From Microbacterium sp. (GTDB lineage Bacteria; Actinomycetota; Actinomycetes; Actinomycetales; Microbacteriaceae): 64,000 nucleotides of DNA. Positions 11,140 through 20,281 of this stretch are shown here, one piece after another. The number at the start of each line of letters is the position of its first letter. The stretch's first letter is position 1. The position numbers and the translations under genes were made by a program. The DNA is taken from positions 124,001 through 188,000 of the forward strand of contig NZ_JAPSHY010000004.1 of NCBI RefSeq assembly GCF_031179285.1, written 5' to 3'. The notes beneath the pieces are model-generated. The model saw only the letters and a program-made list of their open reading frames with translations. It had not been told where the DNA came from and searched no databases.

Positions 11140-12258
11140 TCAGCCCGCAGCGGGGTCGGCGCGCTTCAGGTGCAGGACGACGACGGTGTAGGCCGCAGCC
11201 GAGAGCGACGCGAGCACCATGTGGATGCCGACCAGCACCTCGGGGAGTCCTTCGCGCGCCTGCCAGACGCCCACCGCGACCTGAACCGCGATCGCGACCA
11301 TGAGCACGAGCAGCCACCCCCGCGCGCGAAGGCGCAGAATCCAGGCCGCGACGGCGAGTGCCACGACGAGCGCTGCGAGGATGTATCCCGGCCAGGAGTG
11401 CACATGCGCCAGCACCGTCGCGTCGAAGCCCTCGCGCAGCACGTCGGCGTCGCCGGAGTGCGGGCCCGACGCGGTGGTGAGGACGCCGAAGAGGATCGTC
11501 GCCGCCAGCGCCAATCCCGTGAAATGGGTGAGGATCCGGAACCAGGCGGGCGCTGTGGCGATGCGGCGGCCGGGCGTGGCATCCAGACGCACCAGATAGG
11601 CCGCGGTGACGCACACCAGGAGCAGCGACGAGGTGTAGTGGAAGCCGACGATGAACGGGTTCAGCTCGCTCACCACGGTGAGCCCGCCGACGACCGCCTG
11701 CGCCATGACACCCGCGAGGACGATCCAGGCGAGCGATGACAGGTCGCGTCGCGCCGGCCAACGGCGTAGCGAGTCGACGGCTGCCACGACAACGGCGATG
11801 AGCAGTGCCCCCGACGCGAATCCGAACGCAGGCAGCCCGAACGGATCGGTCGCGGCGTAGGCGATCAAAGCCGCGACCACGCCGCCGACGGCGAACCAGA
11901 CCGCCCGCATGACCGGGCGGCGGCCGCCGAGGGCGTGCAGCGTCAACAGCAGCACCGCGAGCGCGAGGAGCCCGACGACGCCCGTCATGGTGCGGTTGCC
12001 GAACTCGATCACGCCGTGGATGCCCTGCTCCGGCGTCGGCACCAGGGATTCGGGGGTGCACAGCGGCCATTCAGAGCACCCGAGCCCCGAGCCGGTGAGA
12101 CGCACGGCGCCGCCTGTCCCGATGATGACGACCTCCGCGACGAAGGAGAGCCAGGCGAGCACCCGGAGCGGGCGACCGAACTGCACCGGGTGCGCACCGG
12201 AGAAGCGCGGAGCGCGCGTTCGGGCGTCGATGACGCGGGGGGTCGGGGTCTCGGGCAT
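11140..12258 (-). CDS. ctaA: Heme A synthase (COX15/CtaA family)
   Basis: Converts heme O to heme A, the step after CtaB. The 372-aa protein has eight hydrophobic segments. Conserved features include the extracytoplasmic Cys pair in GLGCSEWPLCTPE, and histidines in IHGVIEFGNR, FHYTSSLL, VHSWPGY and GIHMVLASLS that serve as heme ligands. I chose ATG at 12258 because GGAGG lies just upstream; a GTG at 12294 would add 12 residues. It is convergent with ctaB, with about 90 nt between. Confidence 0.92.
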   Translation of the reverse strand: MPETPTPRVIDARTRAPRFSGAHPVQFGRPLRVLAWLSFVAEVVIIGTGGAVRLTGSGLGCSEWPLCTPESLVPTPEQGIHGVIEFGNRTMTGVVGLLALAVLLLTLHALGGRRPVMRAVWFAVGGVVAALIAYAATDPFGLPAFGFASGALLIAVVVAAVDSLRRWPARRDLSSLAWIVLAGVMAQAVVGGLTVVSELNPFIVGFHYTSSLLLVCVTAAYLVRLDATPGRRIATAPAWFRILTHFTGLALAATILFGVLTTASGPHSGDADVLREGFDATVLAHVHSWPGYILAALVVALAVAAWILRLRARGWLLVLMVAIAVQVAVGVWQAREGLPEVLVGIHMVLASLSAAAYTVVVLHLKRADPAAG

Positions 12259-12329
12259 GGGGCCTCCGGTCCGTGCATGCAACGGGGCGGACACCGGCCC
12301 GGTTGTCAGGCAGAACCTGTAGAATCGGA

Positions 12330-12370
12330 TTGTTGCGATGAGCGCTGACCGCGCTGAAGCATCGACAACA
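12330..12370 (+). repeat. Nested inverted repeat in the sufB upstream region
   Basis: Outer arms TTGTTGCGATG (12330-12340) and CATCGACAACA (12360-12370) pair with one unpaired base, and inner arms AGCGC (12341-12345) and GCGCT (12351-12355) pair across a 5-nt loop. A -10-like TAGAAT (12320-12325) lies just before. The element sits in the roughly 230-bp gap between ctaA and sufB and could be a leader hairpin or an operator. Confidence 0.45.
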
Positions 12371-12491
12371 GTTTAGGCGCGATGGATGCGCCGGTGATGA
12401 GGGCCCACCAGCGGCACCCGCTCCCGCAGACTCGACGGGGATCAGGTGTGTCGGGGCGGATGACACCGTTGGGACCTAAAAGGAGAGTGTG

Positions 12492-13910
12492 ATGTCGGAT
12501 GTGCTGATCGACCGCCCGGAGCTTGACGGCCTGGGGGTCTACGAATTCGGATGGCACGATGAAGACGCCGCCGGAGCAATCGCCAAGCGCGGAATCTCCG
12601 AAGAGGTGGTGCGCGGGATCTCCGCGCTCAAGAACGAACCCGAATGGATGCTGAAGACCCGTCTCAAGGGATATCAGCTCTTCGGTCGCAAGCCGATGCC
12701 GACCTGGGGCGCCGACCTCAGCGAGATCGACTTCGACAACATCAAGTACTTCGTCCGCTCGACGGAGAAGCAGGCGCAGACCTGGGAAGATCTGCCCGCG
12801 GAGATCCGCGAGACCTACGAGCGTCTCGGCATTCCCGAGGCCGAGCGCCAGCGTCTCGTCGCGGGCGTCGCCGCGCAGTACGAGTCCGAGGTGGTCTACC
12901 ACCAGATCCGTGAGGACCTGGAAGAGCAGGGCGTCATCTTCATGGACACCGACACGGCGCTTCGCGAGCACCCCGAGTTCTTCGAGGAGTACTTCGGCTC
13001 CGTCATCCCCGCCGGTGACAACAAGTTCGCGGCCCTCAACACCGCCGTCTGGTCGGGTGGGTCCTTCGTCTACGTGCCCAAGGGCGTCCACGTCGAGATC
13101 CCGCTTCAGGCCTACTTCCGCATCAACACCGAGAACATGGGTCAGTTCGAGCGGACTCTGATCATCGCCGACGAGGACAGCTACGTCCACTACATCGAGG
13201 GCTGCACCGCGCCCATCTACAAGTCGGACTCGCTGCACTCGGCAGTCGTCGAGATCATCGTGAAGAAGAACGCCCGCGTTCGGTACACGACGATCCAGAA
13301 CTGGTCGAACAACGTCTACAACCTCGTCACCAAGCGCGCCGTCGCACATGAGGGCGCCACCATGGAGTGGGTCGACGGCAACATCGGCTCCAAGGTGACG
13401 ATGAAGTACCCGTCGATCTACCTGATGGGCGAGCACGCCAAGGGCGAGACCCTGTCCGTCGCCTTCGCCGGCCCCGGCCAGCACCAGGACGCCGGCGCGA
13501 AGATGATCCACATGGCGCCGTACACGCAGTCCTCGATCGTGTCGAAGTCCATCGCCCGTGGCGGCGGACGTGCCGGATATCGCGGCGAGGTGCGGGTGGA
13601 TGCCAACGCGCATCACTCCGCGAACACCGTGCGCTGCGACGCCCTGCTCGTCGACACCAAGTCGCGCTCCGACACGTATCCTGCGATCGACATCCGTGTC
13701 GACGACGTGCAGCTCGGGCACGAGGCGACCGTGTCGAAGGTGAGCGAGGAGCAGCTGTTCTACCTGCAGTCCCGCGGCATGCCGGAGGACGAGGCGATGG
13801 CGATGATCGTGCGCGGCTTCATCGAGCCGATCGCGCGTGAGTTGCCGATGGAGTACGCGATGGAACTGAACAAGCTCATCGAGATGGGCATGGAAGGCAG
13901 TGTCGGCTAG
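12492..13910 (+). CDS. sufB: Fe-S cluster scaffold protein SufB
   Basis: Scaffold subunit of the SufBCD complex on which [Fe-S] clusters are built. The 472-aa protein has the family landmarks [25 protein letters not shown] with a conserved Cys, and the C-terminal [16 protein letters not shown]. The start is ATG at 12492 after AGGAG; a GTG one codon earlier is less well spaced. It opens the operon and abuts sufD with no gap. No SufR-type repressor gene precedes it. Confidence 0.97.
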   Translation: MSDVLIDRPELDGLGVYEFGWHDEDAAGAIAKRGISEEVVRGISALKNEPEWMLKTRLKGYQLFGRKPMPTWGADLSEIDFDNIKYFVRSTEKQAQTWEDLPAEIRETYERLGIPEAERQRLVAGVAAQYESEVVYHQIREDLEEQGVIFMDTDTALREHPEFFEEYFGSVIPAGDNKFAALNTAVWSGGSFVYVPKGVHVEIPLQAYFRINTENMGQFERTLIIADEDSYVHYIEGCTAPIYKSDSLHSAVVEIIVKKNARVRYTTIQNWSNNVYNLVTKRAVAHEGATMEWVDGNIGSKVTMKYPSIYLMGEHAKGETLSVAFAGPGQHQDAGAKMIHMAPYTQSSIVSKSIARGGGRAGYRGEVRVDANAHHSANTVRCDALLVDTKSRSDTYPAIDIRVDDVQLGHEATVSKVSEEQLFYLQSRGMPEDEAMAMIVRGFIEPIARELPMEYAMELNKLIEMGMEGSVG

Positions 13911-15125
13911 ATGACGGCCCCGACGACAGCGCCCGTGGCGGCGCAGGACAGCAACGCGCCCGAGAGCGGCGGACACATCGACCCGGCGGCTCAGTTGACG
14001 GACGCTTTCGTTCCCGTCCAGACCCGTTCGGAGCGCCCGCACTCGTTCGAACCGGCGGACTTCGGAACGCCGACAGGGCGAGAGGTCAACTGGAAGCACA
14101 CCCCCGTCGCGCGTCTCGCGTCGCTGTTCGCGGCCGCCGATGACGACGGCGTCCGCTATGACTTCGGTGACGCGGCCGAGTACATCGCCGAGCCGCTCGC
14201 CGTCGGCACAGCGCCTCGGGGAGAGTTCTTCCGCCCCGAGGACGTCACGTCGGCTGTCGCCTGGCAGGGATCGCCGGACGCGCTGCACATCCGCATCCCG
14301 CGCGAGCGAGAGGTCGTGGAACCGATCCTCGTGGGGATCACCGGCCAGGGAGCCGAGCGACGCGCAGACGCCCACATCGTCATCGAGGCGCAGGAGCACA
14401 GCTCCGCCACGATCGTGCTCCAGCACACCGGATCGGCGCAGTACTCCCAGAACGTCGAGATCATCGCGCGCGACGGGTCGAAGCTCACCGTGATCAGCCT
14501 GCAGCAGTGGCAAGACGACGCGATCCATACCGCCGCTCACCAGGCGCGTGTCGACGCGGACGCCACGCTGAAGCACTTCGTCATCACGTTCGGCGGCGGC
14601 GTCGTGCGGGTGAACCCGAACGTCGAGCTCGCGGGATCCGGTTCTGAGGGCTACCTCTACGGTCTGTCCTACGCGGATGCCGGTCAGCACCTCGAGAGCC
14701 AGGTCTACCTGCATCACAAGGGCCCCCACACCACCGGCGACGTACTCTACAAGGGAGCGCTGCAGGGCGGCGGGGCGCACAGCGTCTGGATCGGCGACGT
14801 GCTCATCGGACCCGAGGCCACCGGAACGAACTCCTACGAGGCGAACCGCAATCTGGTGCTCACCGAGGGAGCACGCGCGGACTCGATCCCGAACCTCGAG
14901 ATCCAGACGGGTGACATCCTCGGCGCCGGTCACGCCAGCGCGACCGGACGCTTCGACGACGAGCAGTTGTTCTATCTGCAGGCACGTGGCATCACCGAAG
15001 AGGAGGCCCGGCGACTCGTCGTGCTCGGCTTCCTCACCGACATCGTCCAGCGGCTCGGCATCCCGGCACTCGAGTCCGAGTTGCTGGCAGCGATCGAGAC
15101 GGAGCTCGCGGCGGTGAGCGCATGA
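13911..15125 (+). CDS. sufD: Fe-S cluster assembly protein SufD
   Basis: Partner of SufB in the SufBC2D complex. The 404-aa protein shows the shared SufB/SufD beta-helix core (YKGALQGGGAHSVWIGDV) and the C-terminal FYLQARGITEEEARRLVV segment. It begins at the base after the sufB stop and overlaps the Rieske gene by 4 nt. The N-terminal 30 residues are Ala/Thr/Pro-rich and poorly conserved in such proteins. Confidence 0.95.
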   Translation: MTAPTTAPVAAQDSNAPESGGHIDPAAQLTDAFVPVQTRSERPHSFEPADFGTPTGREVNWKHTPVARLASLFAAADDDGVRYDFGDAAEYIAEPLAVGTAPRGEFFRPEDVTSAVAWQGSPDALHIRIPREREVVEPILVGITGQGAERRADAHIVIEAQEHSSATIVLQHTGSAQYSQNVEIIARDGSKLTVISLQQWQDDAIHTAAHQARVDADATLKHFVITFGGGVVRVNPNVELAGSGSEGYLYGLSYADAGQHLESQVYLHHKGPHTTGDVLYKGALQGGGAHSVWIGDVLIGPEATGTNSYEANRNLVLTEGARADSIPNLEIQTGDILGAGHASATGRFDDEQLFYLQARGITEEEARRLVVLGFLTDIVQRLGIPALESELLAAIETELAAVSA

Positions 15126-15448
15126 GCGCCCAGCGTGTCTGCGCCGTGAGCGACCTCCAGCAGGACATGCCGCTGCGCGTCGAGCCGGACGGCGTCCCCA
15201 TCACCGTGATCAAGGACTCCGAAGGAGTCATCCATGCGATCGGTGACACCTGTACCCACGGCGACATCTCGCTGTCCGAAGGCTTCGTCGAGGGAGAGAC
15301 GGTGGAGTGCTGGGCGCACGGCTCCGCATTCTCGCTCCTCACCGGCAAGCCCCAGAACCTCCCGGCCTATGAGCCGGTCCCCGTGTACATCGTCGAGATC
15401 GACGGAGACGACGTGCTCATCGACCCGACTGTGATTAAGGAAGTCTGA
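15122..15448 (+). CDS. Rieske-type [2Fe-2S] ferredoxin in the suf operon
   Basis: A 108-aa protein with a complete Rieske site: CTHGD near residue 44 and CWAHGSAF near residue 63, i.e. C-x-H and C-x2-H. It resembles the small ferredoxin component of ring-hydroxylating dioxygenases. A gene of this kind in the suf cluster is common in actinobacteria and is thought to donate electrons for cluster building or to be a client. It overlaps sufD by 4 nt and abuts sufC. Confidence 0.9.
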   Translation: MSAQRVCAVSDLQQDMPLRVEPDGVPITVIKDSEGVIHAIGDTCTHGDISLSEGFVEGETVECWAHGSAFSLLTGKPQNLPAYEPVPVYIVEIDGDDVLIDPTVIKEV

Positions 15449-16219
15449 ATGTCTGTTCTCGAGATCCGCGACCTGCACGTGACGGTCGAGACCGAGGCGG
15501 GGACCACCCCGATCCTCAACGGAATCACCCTCACGATGAACACCGGCGAGACGCATGCCATCATGGGACCCAACGGCTCCGGCAAGTCCACCCTGGCGTA
15601 CACGATCGCCGGTCACCCCAAGTACACCGTCACCGGCGGCTCCATCACCTTCGACGGTGAGGACGTGCTGGCGATGAGCGTCGATGAGCGCGCGCGGGCG
15701 GGCCTGTTCCTCGCGATGCAGTACCCGGTGGAGATCCCCGGCGTCACCGTCACCAACTTCCTCCGCACTGCGAAGACGGCGCTCGACGGCGAGGCTCCGG
15801 CGATCCGCACGTGGACGAAGGACGTCAAGCAGGCGATGACCAACCTGCGCATGGACCCGAAGTTCGCGCAGCGCAATGTCAACGAAGGCTTCTCCGGCGG
15901 CGAGAAGAAGCGCCACGAGATCCTGCAGCTCGAAGTCCTGAAGCCGAAGTTCGCGGTGCTCGACGAGACCGACTCCGGACTCGACGTCGATGCGCTGAAG
16001 ATCGTTTCCGAGGGTGTCAACCGCGCCAAGGAGTCGACCGGACTGGGCGTGCTGCTCATCACGCACTACACACGCATCCTGCGCTACATCCGACCCGACT
16101 TCGTGCACGTCGTCGTCGCGGGCAAGATCGTCGAGGAAGGCGGGCCCGAACTCGCCGATCGCCTGGAGGACGAGGGCTACGACCGATTCCTCGACCCCTC
16201 CGCCCCCGTCGAGGCGTAG
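15449..16219 (+). CDS. sufC: SUF system ATPase SufC
   Basis: ABC-type ATPase driving the SufB-SufD scaffold; it is cytoplasmic and not a transporter. The 256-aa protein has Walker A GPNGSGKS near residue 36, the signature FSGGEKKRHEILQ, and Walker B FAVLDETDSGLD, which is typical of SufC. It abuts the Rieske gene and is followed 9 nt later by sufT. Confidence 0.97.
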   Translation: MSVLEIRDLHVTVETEAGTTPILNGITLTMNTGETHAIMGPNGSGKSTLAYTIAGHPKYTVTGGSITFDGEDVLAMSVDERARAGLFLAMQYPVEIPGVTVTNFLRTAKTALDGEAPAIRTWTKDVKQAMTNLRMDPKFAQRNVNEGFSGGEKKRHEILQLEVLKPKFAVLDETDSGLDVDALKIVSEGVNRAKESTGLGVLLITHYTRILRYIRPDFVHVVVAGKIVEEGGPELADRLEDEGYDRFLDPSAPVEA

Positions 16220-16228
16220 GCTGGACGT

Positions 16229-16558
16229 ATGACCGCGACGCTCACCGATGCGAAGTACGACGAGGTCACCGAGGCTCTCAAGGACGTCATGGATCCCGAG
16301 CTCGGGATCAACGTCGTCGACCTCGGACTGATCTACGACCTCGCCTGGGATGACGAGAACGATGCTCTCGTCATCCATATGACGCTGACCAGCGCCGGAT
16401 GCCCCCTCACCGACGTGCTCGAGGACCAGACCGCTCAGGCACTGGACTCGGTCGTCGACCGGTTCCGGATCAACTGGGTATGGATGCCGCCGTGGGGTCC
16501 GGAGCGGATCACCGACGACGGGCGCGACATGATGCGCGCGCTCGGCTTCGCCATCTAG
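16229..16558 (+). CDS. sufT: MIP18/DUF59 Fe-S maturation factor SufT
   Basis: A 109-aa DUF59 protein with DPELGINVVDLGLIYD near residue 25 and the reactive-Cys segment MTLTSAGCPLTD near residue 52. SufT-type proteins help transfer clusters to client enzymes. It closes the recognisable suf genes. The usual SufS desulfurase and SufU are absent here and the next gene is a different PLP enzyme, 2 nt away. Confidence 0.93.
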   Translation: MTATLTDAKYDEVTEALKDVMDPELGINVVDLGLIYDLAWDDENDALVIHMTLTSAGCPLTDVLEDQTAQALDSVVDRFRINWVWMPPWGPERITDDGRDMMRALGFAI

Positions 16559-16560
16559 GG

Positions 16561-17715
16561 ATGCTCGACGTCACGGCCCTTCCGCTGGCAGAGCTGCGTG
16601 CCCGCACCAGTGAGAAGTGGCGCGAATATCCCGACGACGTCCTGCCGATGTTCGTCGCCGAGACGGACTTCCCGCTGGCCCCGACGATCACCGCGGCACT
16701 TCGCCGCGCCGTCGACGCCGGCGACACCGGGTACATCGCCTCGAAGACACCCCTCGCGCAGTCGTACGCCGATTTCGCCCTTCGGCGCTTCAGCTGGAAG
16801 GCTGATCCCACGTCGATGCGAAGCACGGCCGACGTCAGCATGGGGATCGTGGAGATCCTGCGGCGTGTGGTCGCGCCGGGCGAACGGGTCATCGTCACCC
16901 CTCCGGTGTACCCACCCTTCTTCGATCTCGTCACCGAGGCGGGTGGCATCGTCGAGCGTGTACCGCTCCGCGACACCGGCACCGGCTGGGAGCTCGATCT
17001 CGACGGCATCCGTAGAGCTCTCACCGGTGGAGCTCGGGCGATCCTGCTCTGCAACCCGCACAATCCGACCGGGACCGCGCACAGCGCGCCCTCCCTGTCC
17101 GCCCTTGCGGACCTCGCCGCCCAGTACGGCGCATCGGTGGTCTCGGATGAGATTCACGCACCACTGTCGCAGCCGGGAACTGCGTTCACGCCGTTCCTCG
17201 CGGTATCCGATGCCGCGCGCACCGTCGGATACGCCGTCGTCAGCGCGAGCAAGGCATTCAACCTCGCCGGACTCAAGTGCGCACTCATGGTCACGGCTTC
17301 CGACGCGACCGCTGCCGTCGTGCGTGGCCTTCCGGTCGAGGTGGAATGGCGCACCGGCCAGTTCGGTCTGCTCGCGTCGGTTGCGGCATTCGCCGAGGAG
17401 AGCGACGCCTGGCTCGACGGACTGCTCCGGACCCTCGATCGCAACCGCCGACTGCTCGGGGACCTTCTCGACGCGCATCTCCCCGACGCTCGCTATCGGA
17501 TGCCGGACGCCGGCTATCTCGCGTGGATCGACCTTTCGCCGCTCGGCTGGGGCGACAATCCGGCGCGCCGCATCCTCCGTGAGGCGAAGGTGGCACTGCA
17601 TTTCGGCCCCGCTTTCGGTGAGGAGGGTCGAGGCCATGTGCGTCTGAACTTCGGCACGAGTCCGGAGATCATCACCGAGGCCGTGGAACGCATCGCCCCG
17701 CTGGCGCGCGCGTGA
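16561..17715 (+). CDS. PatB/MalY-type aminotransferase (C-S beta-lyase)
   Basis: Fold-type I PLP enzyme of 384 aa related to cystathionine beta-lyase PatB and MalY. The PLP-binding lysine is Lys231 in SASKAFNLAGLK, the cofactor aspartate is in VSDEIHAPL near residue 196, and NPHNPTG is near residue 165. Relatives release pyruvate, ammonia and a thiol from cystathionine or cysteine conjugates. It is not a SufS: the persulfide-forming Cys loop is not recognisable. It starts 2 nt after sufT and overlaps the MFS gene by 4 nt, so it is in the suf operon. Confidence 0.88.
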   Translation: MLDVTALPLAELRARTSEKWREYPDDVLPMFVAETDFPLAPTITAALRRAVDAGDTGYIASKTPLAQSYADFALRRFSWKADPTSMRSTADVSMGIVEILRRVVAPGERVIVTPPVYPPFFDLVTEAGGIVERVPLRDTGTGWELDLDGIRRALTGGARAILLCNPHNPTGTAHSAPSLSALADLAAQYGASVVSDEIHAPLSQPGTAFTPFLAVSDAARTVGYAVVSASKAFNLAGLKCALMVTASDATAAVVRGLPVEVEWRTGQFGLLASVAAFAEESDAWLDGLLRTLDRNRRLLGDLLDAHLPDARYRMPDAGYLAWIDLSPLGWGDNPARRILREAKVALHFGPAFGEEGRGHVRLNFGTSPEIITEAVERIAPLARA

Positions 17716-19112
17716 ACGTCGCGGCACCGGCGACGATCTGGGATCGCACGCGTCTCGGCATCACCATCGGGTCGGTCGTTCTGATCTTCCTCGCCGCCAT
17801 CGAAGCGCTGGCGGTCACCACGGTCATGCCGATCGTCAGCGACGACCTGAACGGCGAGGCGCTGTTCGCCGTCGCGTTCTCCGGCACGCTGGCCACCGGC
17901 GTCATCGGGATGGTCGCGGCGGGTGCGTGGAGCGACCGCACCGGCCCGCGGGTGCCCCTCTACACCTCGGTCGTGCTGTTCACGATCGGGCTGGTCGTCT
18001 CGGGGTTCGCGCCGGACATGTACACCTTCATCGCCGGGCGCCTCATCCAGGGTCTCGGGGCGGGCGGGCAGACCGTGGCGCTCTACGTCGTGGTCGCCCG
18101 TGTCTATCCGCCCGAGCTGCACGGCCGGATCTTCGCTGCGTTCGCGGCCGCATGGGTCGTGCCCTCGATGATCGGACCCTTCCTCGCCGTGGCCGAGTTC
18201 CTGCACTGGCGATGGGCGTTCCTCGGCGTCGCGGTGCTCACGGTCCTCGCGTTCGTCCTCGTCGTCGTGCGGCTGCGGAAGGTGTCGCTGGACGCGGCGG
18301 AGTACGCCGCCGATCCGGCGAGCGGAGACGCCGATCCTGCCGTCGGAGCGCCGGTTCCGAGCGGGGCGCGAATCGGCGTTCGCCTGCTGCTCGCCGTCAT
18401 CGTCGCCGTGTCGGCGGTCGCCGTCGGCTTCGCTGCCGAGGCCCCGCCGGCGGTCGGGTGGCCGGCCGCACTTGCCGCCGTCGTGATCCTCGGTTTCGCC
18501 ATCGTCCGGCTGCTGCCAACCGGAACGCTCCGTGCGCGGCGCGGGCTGCCCAGTGTGATCCTCATGCGCGGGCTCGCGGCCGGATCGTTCTTCGCGGCGG
18601 AAGCGTACGTCCCGAAGCTCTTGATGAACCGGTTCGACTTCAGCCCGACGATCGCCGGTCTCGCCCTCACGGTCGCGGCACTGGCATGGTCGGCCGCATC
18701 GGCTGTGCAGGGGCGTCACGGCGACCGCCTCGGCAGCACGCGCATCGTCTCGATCAGTCTCCCGCTGCTCCTGGCGGCCGTGCTCGGCATGCTGGTGGTG
18801 TCGGCCACGGGCCAGATGCCGTGGTTGGCGGTGATCGTATGGGGTTTCGCCGGTGCGGGAATGGGCTTGCTGTATCCGCGACTGACGGTGCTCACCCTCG
18901 CGTACTCGACCCCCGCGAACGAGGGCTTCAACTCCTCGGCATTGTCGATCTCCGACTCCACCGGTTCCGCGGTGACGATTGCGATCGCGGGCCTCGTCTA
19001 CCTCGCGTTCCCTCTCGCCGGCTCAGGCTTCCCCGGCGTCTACCTCTTCACCGGCGCGCTGCTGGTGATCTCCCTCATCCCCGGCCTCAGACTCGGCGAC
19101 GGCTCGCGCTGA
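17712..19112 (+). CDS. MFS transporter
   Basis: A 466-aa major facilitator with about 12-14 membrane segments. It has the loop motif GAWSDRTGPRVPLY between segments 2 and 3 and FIAGRLIQGLGAGGQT in segment 4. The second motif is usual in drug/H+ antiporters. It overlaps the C-S lyase gene by 4 nt, so it may export a sulfur metabolite or drug; the substrate is unknown. The 3' end overlaps the convergent TetR gene by 26 nt. Confidence 0.88.
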   Translation: MNVAAPATIWDRTRLGITIGSVVLIFLAAIEALAVTTVMPIVSDDLNGEALFAVAFSGTLATGVIGMVAAGAWSDRTGPRVPLYTSVVLFTIGLVVSGFAPDMYTFIAGRLIQGLGAGGQTVALYVVVARVYPPELHGRIFAAFAAAWVVPSMIGPFLAVAEFLHWRWAFLGVAVLTVLAFVLVVVRLRKVSLDAAEYAADPASGDADPAVGAPVPSGARIGVRLLLAVIVAVSAVAVGFAAEAPPAVGWPAALAAVVILGFAIVRLLPTGTLRARRGLPSVILMRGLAAGSFFAAEAYVPKLLMNRFDFSPTIAGLALTVAALAWSAASAVQGRHGDRLGSTRIVSISLPLLLAAVLGMLVVSATGQMPWLAVIVWGFAGAGMGLLYPRLTVLTLAYSTPANEGFNSSALSISDSTGSAVTIAIAGLVYLAFPLAGSGFPGVYLFTGALLVISLIPGLRLGDGSR

Positions 19113-19641
19113 GCGCGGCGAACGCTGCGACTCCCGCCTCGAAGACCTCATCGGCATTTGCCGTGGGGTCCGCAGCGTCCGCATCGACGGCGCCGATGCT
19201 CTGGGCGTGCATGCGCTGCTGCAGCAGCGTCACATGCCCCAGGATGAACTCGAATGCCGCGTCTGCCGTCGCCGCGTCAGTGCCAGCGCCGCCGAGCGAG
19301 GCCACGAGGGCTGCCTGCGCCCGCCGAGCGCCGAGCCGGAGAGCGTAGGTGCTCATCACGACCTCGGCGCCGTCACGGTAGGCCAGCAGCGCGTCTCGGA
19401 TGGCGCGGGCGGTGGCAGCGACCGTCCAGTCGGCGTCGGGCTCTGGAACGGCGTCGAGGATTCGGTCGGCGACTGCGGCGAGCAACGACTGCTTGTTGAC
19501 GAAGTGCCAGTAGAGCGCACTCGGCTGCACGTCGAGCTCTGACGCGAGGCGGCGCATCGAGAGGTCGGGCAGGCCCACCTCGTCGAGCAACCGGAGGGCA
19601 CACTCGACCACACTTCGGCGATCGTGTCGTGCGGCGTTCAT
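19087..19641 (-). CDS. bioQ: TetR-family repressor, probably BioQ (biotin regulator)
   Basis: A 184-aa TetR protein with an N-terminal helix-turn-helix (residues about 9-50, including LSMRRLASELDVQPSALYWHF) and a TetR_C-like ligand domain. It is divergent from bioYMN, and two palindromes of the form TGAAC-N3-GTTCA lie in the gap. I recall the Corynebacterium BioQ operator as TGAAC-N3-GTTAC, so biotin control is likely. The ATG at 19641 follows a TATACT -10 (19653-19648) by 6 nt, suggesting a leaderless mRNA. The open frame reaches further upstream but overlaps bioY. Confidence 0.82.
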   Translation of the reverse strand: MNAARHDRRSVVECALRLLDEVGLPDLSMRRLASELDVQPSALYWHFVNKQSLLAAVADRILDAVPEPDADWTVAATARAIRDALLAYRDGAEVVMSTYALRLGARRAQAALVASLGGAGTDAATADAAFEFILGHVTLLQQRMHAQSIGAVDADAADPTANADEVFEAGVAAFAALSASRRRV

Positions 19642-19647
19642 GATCCC

Positions 19648-19682
19648 AGTATAGTGAACGTCGTTCAGGTGAACGCTGTTCA
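19648..19682. promoter_or_regulatory. Tandem BioQ-type operators and overlapping divergent promoters
   Basis: TGAACGTCGTTCA at 19655-19667 and TGAACGCTGTTCA at 19670-19682 are perfect-armed 13-bp palindromes 15 bp apart, about one and a half helix turns. Outward -10 elements adjoin them: TATACT on the minus strand (19653-19648) and TATAGT on the plus strand (19650-19655). A repressor bound here would block both the tetR and bioY promoters. Confidence 0.75.
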
Positions 19683-19714
19683 GGTACTCGATTCTCTCTG
19701 GGAAGGATGCGCAC

Positions 19715-20281
19715 ATGACGGAGAAAGACACCGGTCGCGATCTCGCCCGTATCGCCATCTTCGCGGCTCTCATCGTTGTGCTCGGCATGGTCACGATCCC
19801 CGTCCCCGGAGGAGTGCCCATCACGGCGCAGACGCTCGGGGTCATGCTCGCGGGTGCGGTGCTCGGACCGCGACGGGCACCGCTCGCTGTGCTGATCGTG
19901 CTGGTTCTCGCCGCGGTGGGGCTTCCGATTCTCGCCGGCGGACGCGGTGGGCTCGGTGTCTTCTTCGGCCCCTCAGCCGGGTATCTGCTCGGTTGGGTGG
20001 CCGGTGCGGTGGTGATCGGCCTGATCGTCCGGGGCGGCCGGATCACGTGGTGGCGCATGGCGCTCGGTGCGACGATCGGCGGCATCCTGACCGTCTATCT
20101 GTTCGGGATTCCCGTTCAGGCGCTGGTACTGGGACTCGATCTCATGCCCGCCGCGATCTCCAGCCTGATCTTCCTGCCGGGCGACCTCCTCAAGGCAGGG
20201 ATCGCGACCATGCTCACCCTCGCCCTTCGCCGGGCGTACCCTCCGGCATTCGGTGTCCATGTGCGGCCTCGTGTCGCCTGA
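19715..20281 (+). CDS. bioY: Biotin ECF transporter substrate-binding subunit BioY
   Basis: Membrane S-component that captures biotin. The 188-aa protein has six hydrophobic segments and the BioY signatures VPITAQTLGVMLAG near residue 30 and LPILAGGRGGLGVFFGPSAG near residue 70. The ATG at 19715 follows GGAAGGA by 8 nt. It is the first gene of a three-gene ECF operon behind BioQ-type operators and overlaps bioM. Confidence 0.95.
   Translation: MTEKDTGRDLARIAIFAALIVVLGMVTIPVPGGVPITAQTLGVMLAGAVLGPRRAPLAVLIVLVLAAVGLPILAGGRGGLGVFFGPSAGYLLGWVAGAVVIGLIVRGGRITWWRMALGATIGGILTVYLFGIPVQALVLGLDLMPAAISSLIFLPGDLLKAGIATMLTLALRRAYPPAFGVHVRPRVA

Noticed and set aside
12306..14933. An 875-codon minus-strand frame opposite sufB and sufD
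   Set aside because: It has no recognisable motif, and the plus strand encodes intact SufB and SufD.
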